This document shows, piece after piece, positions 33,595-41,541 of a stretch of DNA of 64,000 bases. Under the pieces are notes generated by a model that saw nothing but the letters and a program-made list of their open reading frames with translations, was not told the origin of the DNA and ran no database searches. The stretch spans positions 186,001 to 250,000 of the forward strand of contig CBDIDG010000002.1 in the NCBI GenBank assembly GCA_965277615.1, given 5' to 3'. Every line of letters starts with the position of its first letter. The first letter of the stretch is position 1. Source of the stretch: Bog-532 sp965277615 (GTDB taxonomy: Bacteria; Actinomycetota; Actinomycetes; Streptosporangiales; Streptosporangiaceae). The position numbers and the translations under genes were made by a program.

Positions 33595-33935
33595 GTCCGA
33601 ATCCTCCTGAGATTGATCAAACCGATCCGTTTGGCGCCCGCTCCCGCGCCTGCTCCGCTGCGCGGGCCCAGCATGTTTCGCAGCGCGTGCGGCCGGTCAC
33701 CGTAGAGCATCATCCCCTGTACCGGACAAGTCGGATAGCGAGTCGGCGCAATGTTTCCCGAATGCTTGCCGAGTTTCCCGACTGCTTGCCGCGGTGGTTT
33801 CCCGAATGCACGCCACCGGCCGGCCGCCAGGCCGTTGCCGTTTCCCCGATACTGGGGCTGTGCTTTACATCGGTAACGCGGCAGGCCATCCCCGGGTATC
33901 TCGTGGCTAGCCCGGCCACACCGGCGGAGACCGGA
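33595..33935. other. Divergent promoter region between sedolisin and MFS genes
   Basis: About 340 bp without a supported gene. It contains three direct repeats (33754-33814) and probable promoters for both divergent genes. An open frame upstream of the MFS start has no domain. Confidence 0.65.
33754..33814 (+). promoter_or_regulatory. Triple direct repeat upstream of MFS gene
   Basis: TTTCCCGAATGCTTGCC at 33754-33770, TTTCCCGACTGCTTGCC at 33774-33790 (20-bp period) and TTTCCCGAATGCACGCC at 33798-33814 (24-bp period). They may be regulator binding sites or leader repeats. Confidence 0.45.
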
Positions 33936-35495
33936 ATGCCGGGACTGCGGTACGCCAGCCCGGTTGGCCGCTGGGTGCTGACCGCCACCGTGCTCGGGTC
34001 GGGGATCGCCGCGCTCGACGCCACCGTGGTGGGGATCGCGCTGCCCGCCATCGGCCGGGATTTTCACGTCGGCGAGGCCAGCCTGCAGTGGGTGGTCGAC
34101 GCCTACACGCTCTCGCTGGCCGGGCTGCTGCTGCTGGGCGGGACCCTCGGTGACCGGTACGGGCGGCGCAAGGTCTTCCTCATCGGCACGGTCTGGTTCG
34201 CCCTGGCCTCGCTGCTGTGCGGGGTGGCGCCCAATGCACCTACGCTCATCCTGGCCCGGGCCATCCAGGGCGTGGGGGCCGCCCTGCTGACCCCGGGCAG
34301 CCTCTCCATCCTCCAGGCCTCCTTCGTCAAGGACGACCGGTCGAAGGCCATCGGCGCCTGGTCGGGACTGGGCGGCCTGGCCACGGCGGTGGGCCCGTTT
34401 ATCGGCGGCTGGCTGATCAGCGCCGTGTCGTGGCGCTTGATTTTCTTCATCAACCTGCCGCTCGCCGCGGTCGTGGTGGCCATCTCGCTGCGGCACGTGC
34501 CCGAGTCCAAGGCGCCGGACGAGACCGGCCCGCTGGACATACCCGGGGCCGTCACGATCACCGGGGCGCTGGTCGGGATCACCTACGGGCTCATCGCCGT
34601 CTCCGGTCACGGGTGGACCTCGGGAACGGTCCTGGCCTCGCTGCTGGGCGGGGTGGCCCTGCTGGCGGCGTTCCTGGTCATCGAGTCGCGCCGAGCCGAG
34701 CCGATGCTGCCGCTGGGAGTGTTCGGCTCCCGCCAGTTCTCCGCGGCCAACGCGGTCACGTTCGTCGTCTACGGGGCCCTGGGCGGGACGTTGTTCCTGC
34801 TGCCCACCGTGCTGCAGGAGGCCGCCGGGTACAGCCCGCTCGCCTCCGGTGCCGCGCTGTTGCCGGTCACCCTGATCATGCTCCTGCTGTCCGCGCGGTC
34901 GGGTGCGCTGGCGGCGCGGATCGGCCCGCGGCTGCAGATGTCGGTCGGCCCGCTCGTCATCGCGGCCGGGCTGCTGCTGTTCATGCGGGTGGCCGGCTCC
35001 GGCGGCTACATCGTCGACGTGCTGCCTGCCGTGCTCGTGTTCGGGTTCGGCCTGGCTATCAACGTGGCCCCGCTGACCTCGACCGCGCTGTCGGCCGTCC
35101 CGGCTGAGCACGCCGGTATCGCCTCGGCGGTGAACAACGACGTGGCCCGGGTCGCTGGGCTCATCGCCGTGGCCGTGCTGCCGGTGGCCGCAGGCATCAC
35201 CGGGGAAAGCTACCTGCATCCGGCCGAGCTGACGCAAGGATTCCAGAACGCGGTGCTCATCGCCGCGATCGCCTGTGCCGCAGGTGGGGTGCTGGCCTTC
35301 GTGACGATCCGTAACCCGCCGCGACCGCAGCATGAGCCGGGCCAGCCGGCGCCCGAGGAGGCCACCGTGCAGCCCGGGTTGCACTGTGGCCTGGACGCGC
35401 CACCGCTGCGCGGTGACGGGGTTCCTGCTGGTCCCGCCGGGCGGGCTCCTGCTGGCCCCGCCGGGCGGGCGGCCGGGGCCCCCGGGCCGGGCTGA
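33936..35495 (+). CDS. MFS transporter, DHA2 (EmrB/QacA) family
   Basis: 519 residues from ATG 33936 (GGAG at 33925); GTG 33903 is a possible longer start. About 14 helices. Motif A-like GGTLGDRYGRRKVFLIG, motif C-like PGSLSILQASF and GPFIGGWLISAVSWRLIFFINLPL are diagnostic of drug:H+ antiporters with 14 helices. ALDATVVGIALPAIGRDF carries the DHA2 motif D1. It probably exports a toxic or secondary metabolite. The last 60 residues are a Pro/Ala/Gly-rich tail. A terminator hairpin follows. Confidence 0.88.
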   Translation: MPGLRYASPVGRWVLTATVLGSGIAALDATVVGIALPAIGRDFHVGEASLQWVVDAYTLSLAGLLLLGGTLGDRYGRRKVFLIGTVWFALASLLCGVAPNAPTLILARAIQGVGAALLTPGSLSILQASFVKDDRSKAIGAWSGLGGLATAVGPFIGGWLISAVSWRLIFFINLPLAAVVVAISLRHVPESKAPDETGPLDIPGAVTITGALVGITYGLIAVSGHGWTSGTVLASLLGGVALLAAFLVIESRRAEPMLPLGVFGSRQFSAANAVTFVVYGALGGTLFLLPTVLQEAAGYSPLASGAALLPVTLIMLLLSARSGALAARIGPRLQMSVGPLVIAAGLLLFMRVAGSGGYIVDVLPAVLVFGFGLAINVAPLTSTALSAVPAEHAGIASAVNNDVARVAGLIAVAVLPVAAGITGESYLHPAELTQGFQNAVLIAAIACAAGGVLAFVTIRNPPRPQHEPGQPAPEEATVQPGLHCGLDAPPLRGDGVPAGPAGRAPAGPAGRAAGAPGPG

Positions 35496-35581
35496 CCTGA
35501 GCTGACCTGAGCTGGGCTGAGCAGTCCTCCACGGGACCCTCCGCTCACCGCATCCGCCGGGTCAGCCGGTCCGGGACGCGC

Positions 35582-35613
35582 GAAGGGGACGGGCCAGCAG
35601 GCCCGTCCCCTTC
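35582..35613 (+). terminator. Hairpin terminator after MFS gene
   Basis: A 13-bp perfect stem, GAAGGGGACGGGC (35582-35594), pairs with 35601-35613 around the loop CAGCAG. It lies between the convergent MFS and small membrane-protein genes and may act in both directions. Confidence 0.8.
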
Positions 35614-35665
35614 GGTTCAGCGCCGGGAGCGGTTAACCGTCTTCAGCGCGGGAGGCGGCACGCCG

Positions 35666-36064
35666 TCAGGCGGCGAGCCGCTCCTCGGCGGCCACGCCGT
35701 CGAGCACCTCGAGCCGGTGGACGACGTTCTCGGTGGTGGCCTCGTGCGCGGTCAGGTCGGCCAGCGCCAGCACGCCGATCAGCAGCGCGTCGGCGAACAC
35801 CAGCCAGGTGAGCGCGGTACCGGAGAACACCAGCGCCGCGATGATCGACCAGGCCGCGGCCAGGCCGATCAGGCCGTGCCCGGCCTTGCGGGCCAGCGTC
35901 GGCGCCAGGATCGCGCTCAGGCCGGCCAGGACCAGGACACCCACGGAGACCGCGAACGCGACCCAGTGAGCAACCCCGATGGTCCATGCCATCGCGGCTA
36001 CCGCCAGGAACCCGGCGGCGATGACGAACAGGTTGTCGAGGACAAACCTAGAGCTGAGCTTCAT
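35666..36064 (-). CDS. Small four-helix membrane protein
   Basis: 132 residues from ATG 36064 (GGAGG nine bases upstream; the in-frame GTG at 36073 overlaps the ribosome site). Four helices: VIAAGFLAVAAMAWTIGV, VAFAVSVGVLVLAGLSAIL, GLIGLAAAWSIIAALVF and WLVFADALLIGVLALADL. A hydrophilic C-terminus ends VVHRLEVLDGVAAEERLAA. Size and topology resemble SPW-repeat-type actinobacterial membrane proteins, but no diagnostic motif is clear. A tight hairpin lies directly upstream of its ribosome site. Confidence 0.7.
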   Translation of the reverse strand: MKLSSRFVLDNLFVIAAGFLAVAAMAWTIGVAHWVAFAVSVGVLVLAGLSAILAPTLARKAGHGLIGLAAAWSIIAALVFSGTALTWLVFADALLIGVLALADLTAHEATTENVVHRLEVLDGVAAEERLAA

Positions 36065-36078
36065 GGGGTGCACCTCCC

Positions 36079-36100
36079 TGACACCGCCTGCGCGGTGTCA
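36079..36100 (-). promoter_or_regulatory. Leader hairpin abutting ribosome site of small membrane protein
   Basis: A 9-bp perfect stem (TGACACCGC / GCGGTGTCA) with a four-base loop lies immediately upstream of the GGAGG of the minus-strand gene. It could control ribosome access or be a protein operator. Confidence 0.45.
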
Positions 36101-36298
36101 AACCGTAACGTTGACGGCGGGTCAGTACGGGCGCCATCCCGGTTCTCCGGGTGTCCGTGCGGCTCGTCGGGTTGCCCCAGCCCCTACCGGGGCAGCCATT
36201 GATCATTAATCCATAGACATCCTTCGATATTTCCAGCCCAGCGTGTCTCCTAGCTCACATTCCCCGCGCCTTCCGGCGCCCCGTGCCCCTTCCGGCGC

Positions 36299-36450
36299 CC
36301 CGCGCCCCTCCCGCGCCCCGCGCCCCTCCCGCGCCCCGCGCCCCTCCCGCGCCCCGCGCCCCTCCCGCGCCCCGCGCCCCTCCCGCGCCCCGCGCCCCTC
36401 CCGCGCCCCGCGCCCCTCCCGCGCCCCGCGCCCCTCCCGCGCCCCGCGCC
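36299..36450. repeat. 18-bp tandem array
   Basis: About eight near-perfect head-to-tail copies of CCCCGCGCCCCTCCCGCG, preceded by two diverged copies. There are no spacers, so it is not CRISPR. All six frames stay open through it, which creates false reading frames. Confidence 0.92.
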
Positions 36451-36640
36451 GCCCAACCGCTCCCACGCCCAGCCACGCAGTGAATGGCACATCGTGTACA
36501 CCCGGGTGTCGTCGATGGCGCATTGCCTACATACGAAGCTGGGGCATATGGGACTCGAGTGACTGGCGGGATGTGATGAAGGACCGAGCTCCTCCAGCGG
36601 ACCGGGCCGGCTGGGCCGCCGAAGCTGGGATGATGGGGAC

Positions 36641-37903
36641 ATGACGACGACGGGCGATGAAGCCGCACGGCAGGAGGCTTCGGCGGCGGTGCGGGCGGCG
36701 GCGGAGGCGGCCCACCGGGCCGCGGGCAGTCTGGCCAGCGCGCCGGAGGAGGCGATCGGCCGGGCGCTGCGGGCGATGGCGGACCGGCTGGGCCGCGCGT
36801 CCGACACGATCCGGGCGGCCAACGACGATGACATGCGCGCGGCCGACCAGGCCGGCCTGACCGGAGCGCTGAAGGACCGGTTGCGACTGGACGACACCCG
36901 GCTCAAGGGCATTGCCGACCAGCTGCTCGAGCTGGCTGAGGTACCGGCCGAACCGTCCAGCCGGGTGATCAGGGAACTGCCCGGCGGCCTGGTCGCGCAC
37001 GAGCGCCGGCGGCCGGTCGGGGTGATCGGGGCCAACTTCGAGGCCCGGCCCAACGTGGTCGCGGACATCGCGTCGCAGCTGATCAAGTCCAGGAACGCCG
37101 GGGTGCTGCGCACCGGCTCGGCCGCGTTGCGGTCCGCCATCGCGCTGGCCGATGAGGTGGTGGCCCCGGCCCTGGACGACGCCGACCTGGACCCGGCGGC
37201 CATCCAGCTCGTCCGGGTCCCCGGGCAGGCAGCGGCCTACGCGCTGGTCGGTGAGCCCGAACTGATCCCGCTGGTCATCCTGCGCGGCAGCGGGGAGAGC
37301 ACCCGCGCGCTGGCCTTCGAAGGAGCCCGGCACGGAGTACGGACGCTGGCCCACGCCGACGGCGGCGCGGTGATCTTCATCGACGCCGGCGCTGATAACA
37401 GCAAGAGCCTGCAACTGATCGAGAACAGCCTGGACCGCCTGGGCGTGTGCAACCGGCTCAACCTGCTGCTGGTCGACGGCGAGCGCTGGGACCGGTTCCT
37501 CCCCCTGGTGACGGAGCTGCTGACCCGTCTCGGCATCACCCCGTCGCTGCCGCCGCACAATCACCCGCTCGGCTACGAGTGGGCCCTGGACACCGGGCGT
37601 GAGGCGACGGTCACGATCGCCCCGGCCGATGGGGCCGTGGCCGCGGCCACCATCGCCAACGACGAGACGTCCGGCCTGGCCGCGGCCATCGTCACCGAAG
37701 ACCGCGACGCGGTGGACCGGTTCTTCAACGCCTACGCCGGCACCGGCGCGTTCTGGAACGCCACCCCCCGGCTGCTCGACGGGTACAAGCTGCTGGCCGT
37801 GCCGGAGACCGGGATCAACATCGACAAGGTGCCGGGCCCGCGCGGGCCGGTGACGTTCCGGGACCTGTACTTGCGGCAGTTTGTGATCGTCCCGCAGGAG
37901 TGA
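36641..37903 (+). CDS. Glutamate-5-semialdehyde dehydrogenase-like protein (divergent ProA)
   Basis: 420 residues. It follows the ProA pattern: AAEAAHRAAGSLASAP, RPVGVIGANFEARPNVVADI, KSRNAGVLRTGSAAL and RGSGESTRAL. The catalytic Cys sits in RLGVCNRLNLLLVDG. The end (PRGPVTFRDLYLRQFVIVPQE) differs from the usual ProA terminus, and no proB lies beside it. It may be a ProA paralogue acting on another acyl-phosphate, or the genome's proline enzyme. Its stop overlaps the GTG of the downstream methyltransferase by four bases. Confidence 0.7.
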   Translation: MTTTGDEAARQEASAAVRAAAEAAHRAAGSLASAPEEAIGRALRAMADRLGRASDTIRAANDDDMRAADQAGLTGALKDRLRLDDTRLKGIADQLLELAEVPAEPSSRVIRELPGGLVAHERRRPVGVIGANFEARPNVVADIASQLIKSRNAGVLRTGSAALRSAIALADEVVAPALDDADLDPAAIQLVRVPGQAAAYALVGEPELIPLVILRGSGESTRALAFEGARHGVRTLAHADGGAVIFIDAGADNSKSLQLIENSLDRLGVCNRLNLLLVDGERWDRFLPLVTELLTRLGITPSLPPHNHPLGYEWALDTGREATVTIAPADGAVAAATIANDETSGLAAAIVTEDRDAVDRFFNAYAGTGAFWNATPRLLDGYKLLAVPETGINIDKVPGPRGPVTFRDLYLRQFVIVPQE

Positions 37904-39144
37904 CCACCCAGACCGAGGAGCTGCTGTCGCCCGCGGGTACCGAGGTGCTGGCCCTGGTGGCCGAGGCCCGCGAGGCGGGGGAGGCACCGCTGGCCACCGC
38001 CGCCCGGCTACGCCGCGACTACCCGGCCGCGCTAGTGGCCGCGGCCACCGCCCAGGACGAGCTGCGGGTGGCCGGCCGGGCCAAGTTCAGCCGGGCCGCG
38101 CGGATGCTGTTCACCCGGGCGGGCCTGGAGCAGGCGTCGTCGGAGACCGCGGCCCGGCACCGGGCGGCGCGGCTGGCGGACGCCGTCCCGGGCCGCCTGG
38201 CCGACCTGGGCTGCGGCATCGGCGGGGACCTGATCGCGCTGGCCGCCGGGCGCGAGGTGCTCGCCGTGGACCGCGACCCGGACCACCTGCTGATGGCCGC
38301 CCACAACGCCGGCGTGTACGACGTGGCCGGCGGGCTGACCACCCGCGAGTCTGACGTGCGCGACGTGCCGCTGGCCGGCCTGGCCGCGGTCTTCGCCGAC
38401 CCCGCTCGCCGCCGCGTTCGCGCCGCCCGCGGGCCGGCCCGAGGCGCCCCGAAGGCCCAGCGGCTACGGCCCGGCGACAGCGAGCCCCCACTGGACTGGT
38501 GCTTCGCCCTACCGGGCCAGGTACCGGCCGTGGTGGTCAAGGCTGCGCCCGGGCTGCCCGCCGGTACCGCTCCGGACGGCTGGGAGACCGAGTTCGTGGC
38601 CGACGGGCGCGACCTCAAGGAGGCCGTGCTGTGGTCGCCCGCCCTCGCCACCGCGTCGGCCCGGGCCACGATCCTGCCCGCCGGTGACACCCTGACCCCC
38701 GAGCCCGGAGCGCCGGTGCCCGTGCGTGCCCCGGGCGCGTTCCTGTTCGACCCGAACCCGGCGGTGACCCGGGCCGGCCTGGTCGAAGACCTGGCCCGCC
38801 GGCTCGGCGCGTGGAAGATCGACGACCGGATCGCCTTCCTGTCCACGGACACCATCCGGAGCACGCCGTTCGCCCGGACCCTCCAGGTCGTCGACTCCGC
38901 GCCGTGGAACGAGAAGGACTTCGCCCGGCGGCTGCGGGCCCTCGGGATCGGCTCGGCCGACCTGCGCCGCCGCGGCCTGGCCGGCGACGTCGACCAGATC
39001 CGCCGCCGGCTCAAGCTGTCCGGCCCGCACCGGGCCACGCTCGTGCTCACCCGGGTCGCCGACCGCCCCTGGGGCCTCATCTGCACCGATCCGCCGGCGT
39101 CCCCCGCACCATCACCCGCTCCGGTCCCGGCTGCGGCATCCTAG
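37900..39144 (+). CDS. SAM-dependent methyltransferase with THUMP-like C-terminal domain
   Basis: 414 residues from GTG 37900 (GTGA overlap). The N-terminal helical part has KFSRAARMLFTRAGLEQAS. Motif I is LADLGCGIGGDLIALA, and VLAVDRDPDHLLMAAHNA follows. FADPARRR stands in for the usual catalytic (N/D)PP-type motif IV. The C-terminus has the THUMP-like pattern DLRRRGLAGDVDQIRRRLKL and TRVADRPWGLIC. This family is predicted to methylate RNA; the target is unknown. Its persistent link with the ProA-like gene is only translational here. Confidence 0.8.
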   Translation: MTTQTEELLSPAGTEVLALVAEAREAGEAPLATAARLRRDYPAALVAAATAQDELRVAGRAKFSRAARMLFTRAGLEQASSETAARHRAARLADAVPGRLADLGCGIGGDLIALAAGREVLAVDRDPDHLLMAAHNAGVYDVAGGLTTRESDVRDVPLAGLAAVFADPARRRVRAARGPARGAPKAQRLRPGDSEPPLDWCFALPGQVPAVVVKAAPGLPAGTAPDGWETEFVADGRDLKEAVLWSPALATASARATILPAGDTLTPEPGAPVPVRAPGAFLFDPNPAVTRAGLVEDLARRLGAWKIDDRIAFLSTDTIRSTPFARTLQVVDSAPWNEKDFARRLRALGIGSADLRRRGLAGDVDQIRRRLKLSGPHRATLVLTRVADRPWGLICTDPPASPAPSPAPVPAAAS

Positions 39145-39148
39145 GAAC

Positions 39149-40075
39149 GTGCACAAGACCTCAGGTCAGCGCGATCCCGCCGCCGCGTTCCCGCTGCCGG
39201 TACAGCGCGATGACGCCCAGGAGCGGCGCCAGGCCAATCGGGCGGTGGCGGTCAGCGCCGCCGGGCTGGCCGCCACCGGCCTGGCCGAGCTGCTGATCGC
39301 CCTGCTCACCGGCTCGGTCGGGCTGCTCGGCGATGCGATCCACAACCTGTCCGACGTCTCCACCAGCGCGGTGGTGTTCCTCGGGTTCCGGCTGTCGCGC
39401 CGCGGGCCCACCGAGCGCTACCCCTACGGTCTGGACCGGGCCGAGGACCTGGCCGGGATCGGCATCGCCCTGGTCATCTGGGTCAGCGCCGCCTTCGCCG
39501 GCCTGGAGAGCATCCGCAAGCTGCTCAGCCACGGCAGCACCGTTCACCTCGGCCTCGGGATCGCCGGGGCGGTCCTGGGGATCGTCGGCAATCAGGTCGT
39601 GGCCCGGTACAAGCTGGTCGTCGGCCGGCGAATCCGGTCCGCGACGCTGGTCGCTGACGCCCGCCACTCCTGGCTGGATGCGTTGTCCTCGGCCGGGGCC
39701 CTGGCCGGGCTGATCGCGGTGGCGGCCGGGCAACCCTGGGGTGACCCGGTGGCCGGCCTCGCGGTGACCGCGTTCATCTGCCATGTCGGCTACGAGGTCA
39801 CCACCGACGTGGTTCGCCGCCTGGCCGACGCGGTGGATCCCGAGGTGATCACCGCGGCTGAGGCGGCGGCCGGTGATGTGCCCGGCGTCGTGCACGCGCA
39901 CGCTCGGGCCCGCTGGACCGGCCGGGTGCTCCGGGTCGAGGTGGAGGCCTGGGTCGACCCGGACCTGACCGCCCGCGACGCCGACGCCCTCGGCCGCCGG
40001 GCGGCCGCGGCGATCGCGCAGGTCCTGCCGGACGCGGGCGCGTTCACCTGGATCACCCGGGCGGCCCCGCAGTGA
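39149..40075 (+). CDS. Cation diffusion facilitator family transporter
   Basis: 308 residues from GTG 39149 (AGGAAC upstream). Six helices with CDF metal-site motifs HNLSD (GDAIHNLSDVSTSAV) and HSWLD (VADARHSWLDALSS), both HxxxD. The cytoplasmic C-terminal domain has VVHAHARARWTGRVLRVEVEAWVDP. It exports divalent metals (Zn, Fe, Mn or Co) by proton exchange. Its stop overlaps the start of the VIT1-type gene, so the two form one metal-handling unit. Which metal cannot be read from sequence. Confidence 0.88.
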   Translation: MHKTSGQRDPAAAFPLPVQRDDAQERRQANRAVAVSAAGLAATGLAELLIALLTGSVGLLGDAIHNLSDVSTSAVVFLGFRLSRRGPTERYPYGLDRAEDLAGIGIALVIWVSAAFAGLESIRKLLSHGSTVHLGLGIAGAVLGIVGNQVVARYKLVVGRRIRSATLVADARHSWLDALSSAGALAGLIAVAAGQPWGDPVAGLAVTAFICHVGYEVTTDVVRRLADAVDPEVITAAEAAAGDVPGVVHAHARARWTGRVLRVEVEAWVDPDLTARDADALGRRAAAAIAQVLPDAGAFTWITRAAPQ

Positions 40076-40863
40076 CTGAGCACGCTGAGCACGCTGAGCA
40101 TGCTGAGCATGCTGAGCACGCTGAGCACGCTGAGCACGAGCCATCCCCGGCCACCGGCGCGGCCGCGGCCGCCAGCGGCTGGTCACACCGGCACCGCGAC
40201 GTCTCCGGCGGGGCCTTGCGGCCCACCGTGTTCGGCGCGGTCGACGGGCTGGTGACCAACGCGTCGCTGATCGCCGGGGTCGGCGGCGGCGGGGTCTCCA
40301 CCCACGCCGTGATCCTGACCGGGGTGGCCGCGCTGGTCGCGGGCGCGTTCTCGATGGGCACCGGCGAGTACATCTCGGTCACCAACCAGAACGAGCTGGT
40401 GCAGGCCGAAGTCTCGCTGGAGCAGAAGATGCTGGCCCGTTTCCCCGACGCAGAGCAGGACGAGCTGGCCGGTTACTTCCGTCAGTACGGCGCCGACGCC
40501 GATACCGCGGCCCGGATGGCCGCCGCCGTGTCCAAGGACCCGGACACCGCGCTGCTCATCCACACCCGGGAGGAGCTCGGCGTCGATCCCACCGAGCTGC
40601 CGTCACCGGTCCTGGCCGGGTTCGCGTCGCTGCTGGCGTTCTCGATCGGCGCGCTGCTGCCGCTGCTGCCCTACCTGCTCGGCGCGCCGGAGCTGGCCGT
40701 CAGCCTGCTCATCACGGCGGTGGCCCTGGCCGTCGGCGGGACGGTCGTGGGCCGGCTGACCGGCCGCCCGCTGCTGCGCTCGGGCCTGCGCCAGCTGCTG
40801 TTCGGCGCGGTGGCCATCGGCGTGACCTACGGCATCGGCACCCTGATCGGCCACCACGGCTGA
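40072..40863 (+). CDS. VIT1/CCC1-type transporter with His-rich repeat tail
   Basis: 263 residues from GTG 40072 (4-bp overlap with the CDF gene). Residues 1-22 are TEH plus six AEH repeats, giving seven evenly spaced His/Glu pairs that could bind metal. The VIT1 domain follows: FGAVDGLVTNASLIAGVGGGG, AGAFSMGTGEYISVTNQNEL, a cytoplasmic metal-binding helical insert with acidic residues (LARFPDAEQDELAGYFRQ) and three C-terminal helices. Family members move Fe2+ or Mn2+ out of the cytosol. Together with the CDF protein it points to metal detoxification. Confidence 0.88.
   Translation: MTEHAEHAEHAEHAEHAEHAEHEPSPATGAAAAASGWSHRHRDVSGGALRPTVFGAVDGLVTNASLIAGVGGGGVSTHAVILTGVAALVAGAFSMGTGEYISVTNQNELVQAEVSLEQKMLARFPDAEQDELAGYFRQYGADADTAARMAAAVSKDPDTALLIHTREELGVDPTELPSPVLAGFASLLAFSIGALLPLLPYLLGAPELAVSLLITAVALAVGGTVVGRLTGRPLLRSGLRQLLFGAVAIGVTYGIGTLIGHHG
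40075..40137 (+). repeat. 9-bp tandem repeat at VIT1-type gene 5' end
   Basis: Six copies of GCTGAGCAC/T (40084-40137) after a related ACTGAGCAC, in frame, encoding the AEH tail. Confidence 0.92.
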
Positions 40864-40946
40864 CCCGATGAGCCAACCTGGCGGCGGACCCCGACCGGCC
40901 CGCGCGACTGGCCCGCCGCGGCCGACCCGGCGGCTAGGCTGGACGA

Positions 40947-41504
40947 ATGCGCCCCGCCCGCCCCGTTCTGGACCTGCTCGACCGTTTTCAGCCCCGGGAC
41001 GAGGCCGAGGCCGCCGACTTGGCCCGCATCCGGGAACTGGCCGGGGACACCGAGGACCCGTGGGCCCGAGCCAACCCGCTGCACCTCACCGCGTCGGCGC
41101 TGATCGTGCACCCCGCCAGCGGCCGGGTGCTGCTGCGCTGGCACCAGCGGCAGCAGGCCTGGCTCCAGGTCGGCGGGCACGGCGATCCCGGTGAGAGCGA
41201 CCCGCTGGACATCGCCCTGCGCGAGGCGCGCGAGGAGAGCGCGCTGACCGACCTGCAGCCGTGGCCGGACGCCGAGCTGTGGCAGGTGACGGTGGTGGAC
41301 GTGCCCGCGAGCAGCAAGGAGCCCGCCCACCAGCACGCCGACCTGCGCTTCATCCTGGCCACCGGCGACCCGGACGCGGCCCGCCCGGAGACCCCGGGCA
41401 ACCCGCTGCGCTGGCTGCCGGTGGCCGAGGCCGAGACCGTCACCAGCGAGGCCAACCTGCGCGCCCTGCTCACCCGGGTCGGGGAGCTTTTCGCCTCGGC
41501 CTGA
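40947..41504 (+). CDS. Nudix hydrolase
   Basis: 185 residues. The Nudix box reads GGHGDPGESDPLDIALREAR followed by EESAL, matching GX5EX7REUXEEXGU with Ser-Ala-Leu at the end in place of xGU. The rest (LTASALIVHPASGRVLLRWH, WLQVGGHGD) is typical. It hydrolyses a nucleoside diphosphate linked to another moiety; the substrate is unknown. It lies 83 bp downstream of the VIT1-type gene and converges on the hybrid kinase. Confidence 0.88.
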   Translation: MRPARPVLDLLDRFQPRDEAEAADLARIRELAGDTEDPWARANPLHLTASALIVHPASGRVLLRWHQRQQAWLQVGGHGDPGESDPLDIALREAREESALTDLQPWPDAELWQVTVVDVPASSKEPAHQHADLRFILATGDPDAARPETPGNPLRWLPVAEAETVTSEANLRALLTRVGELFASA

Positions 41505-41541
41505 GCTTGCCCGCGCCCGGCCTTGACCTTGCCCGCGGACC

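Larger units (their letters stand above)
36065..36640. other. Intergenic region with 18-bp array
   Basis: 575 bp without a supported gene. It holds the leader hairpin (36079-36100), an AT-richer stretch near 36195-36235 (TTGATCATTAATCCATAGAC), the 18-bp array (36299-36450) and the upstream region of the ProA-like gene. Repeat-driven open frames there encode only Arg/Gly/Ala/Pro repeats. Confidence 0.7.

Noticed and set aside
36299..36450. CRISPR array
   Set aside because: The 18-bp units are directly adjacent with no unique spacers and there are no cas genes. The same applies to 49503-49660.
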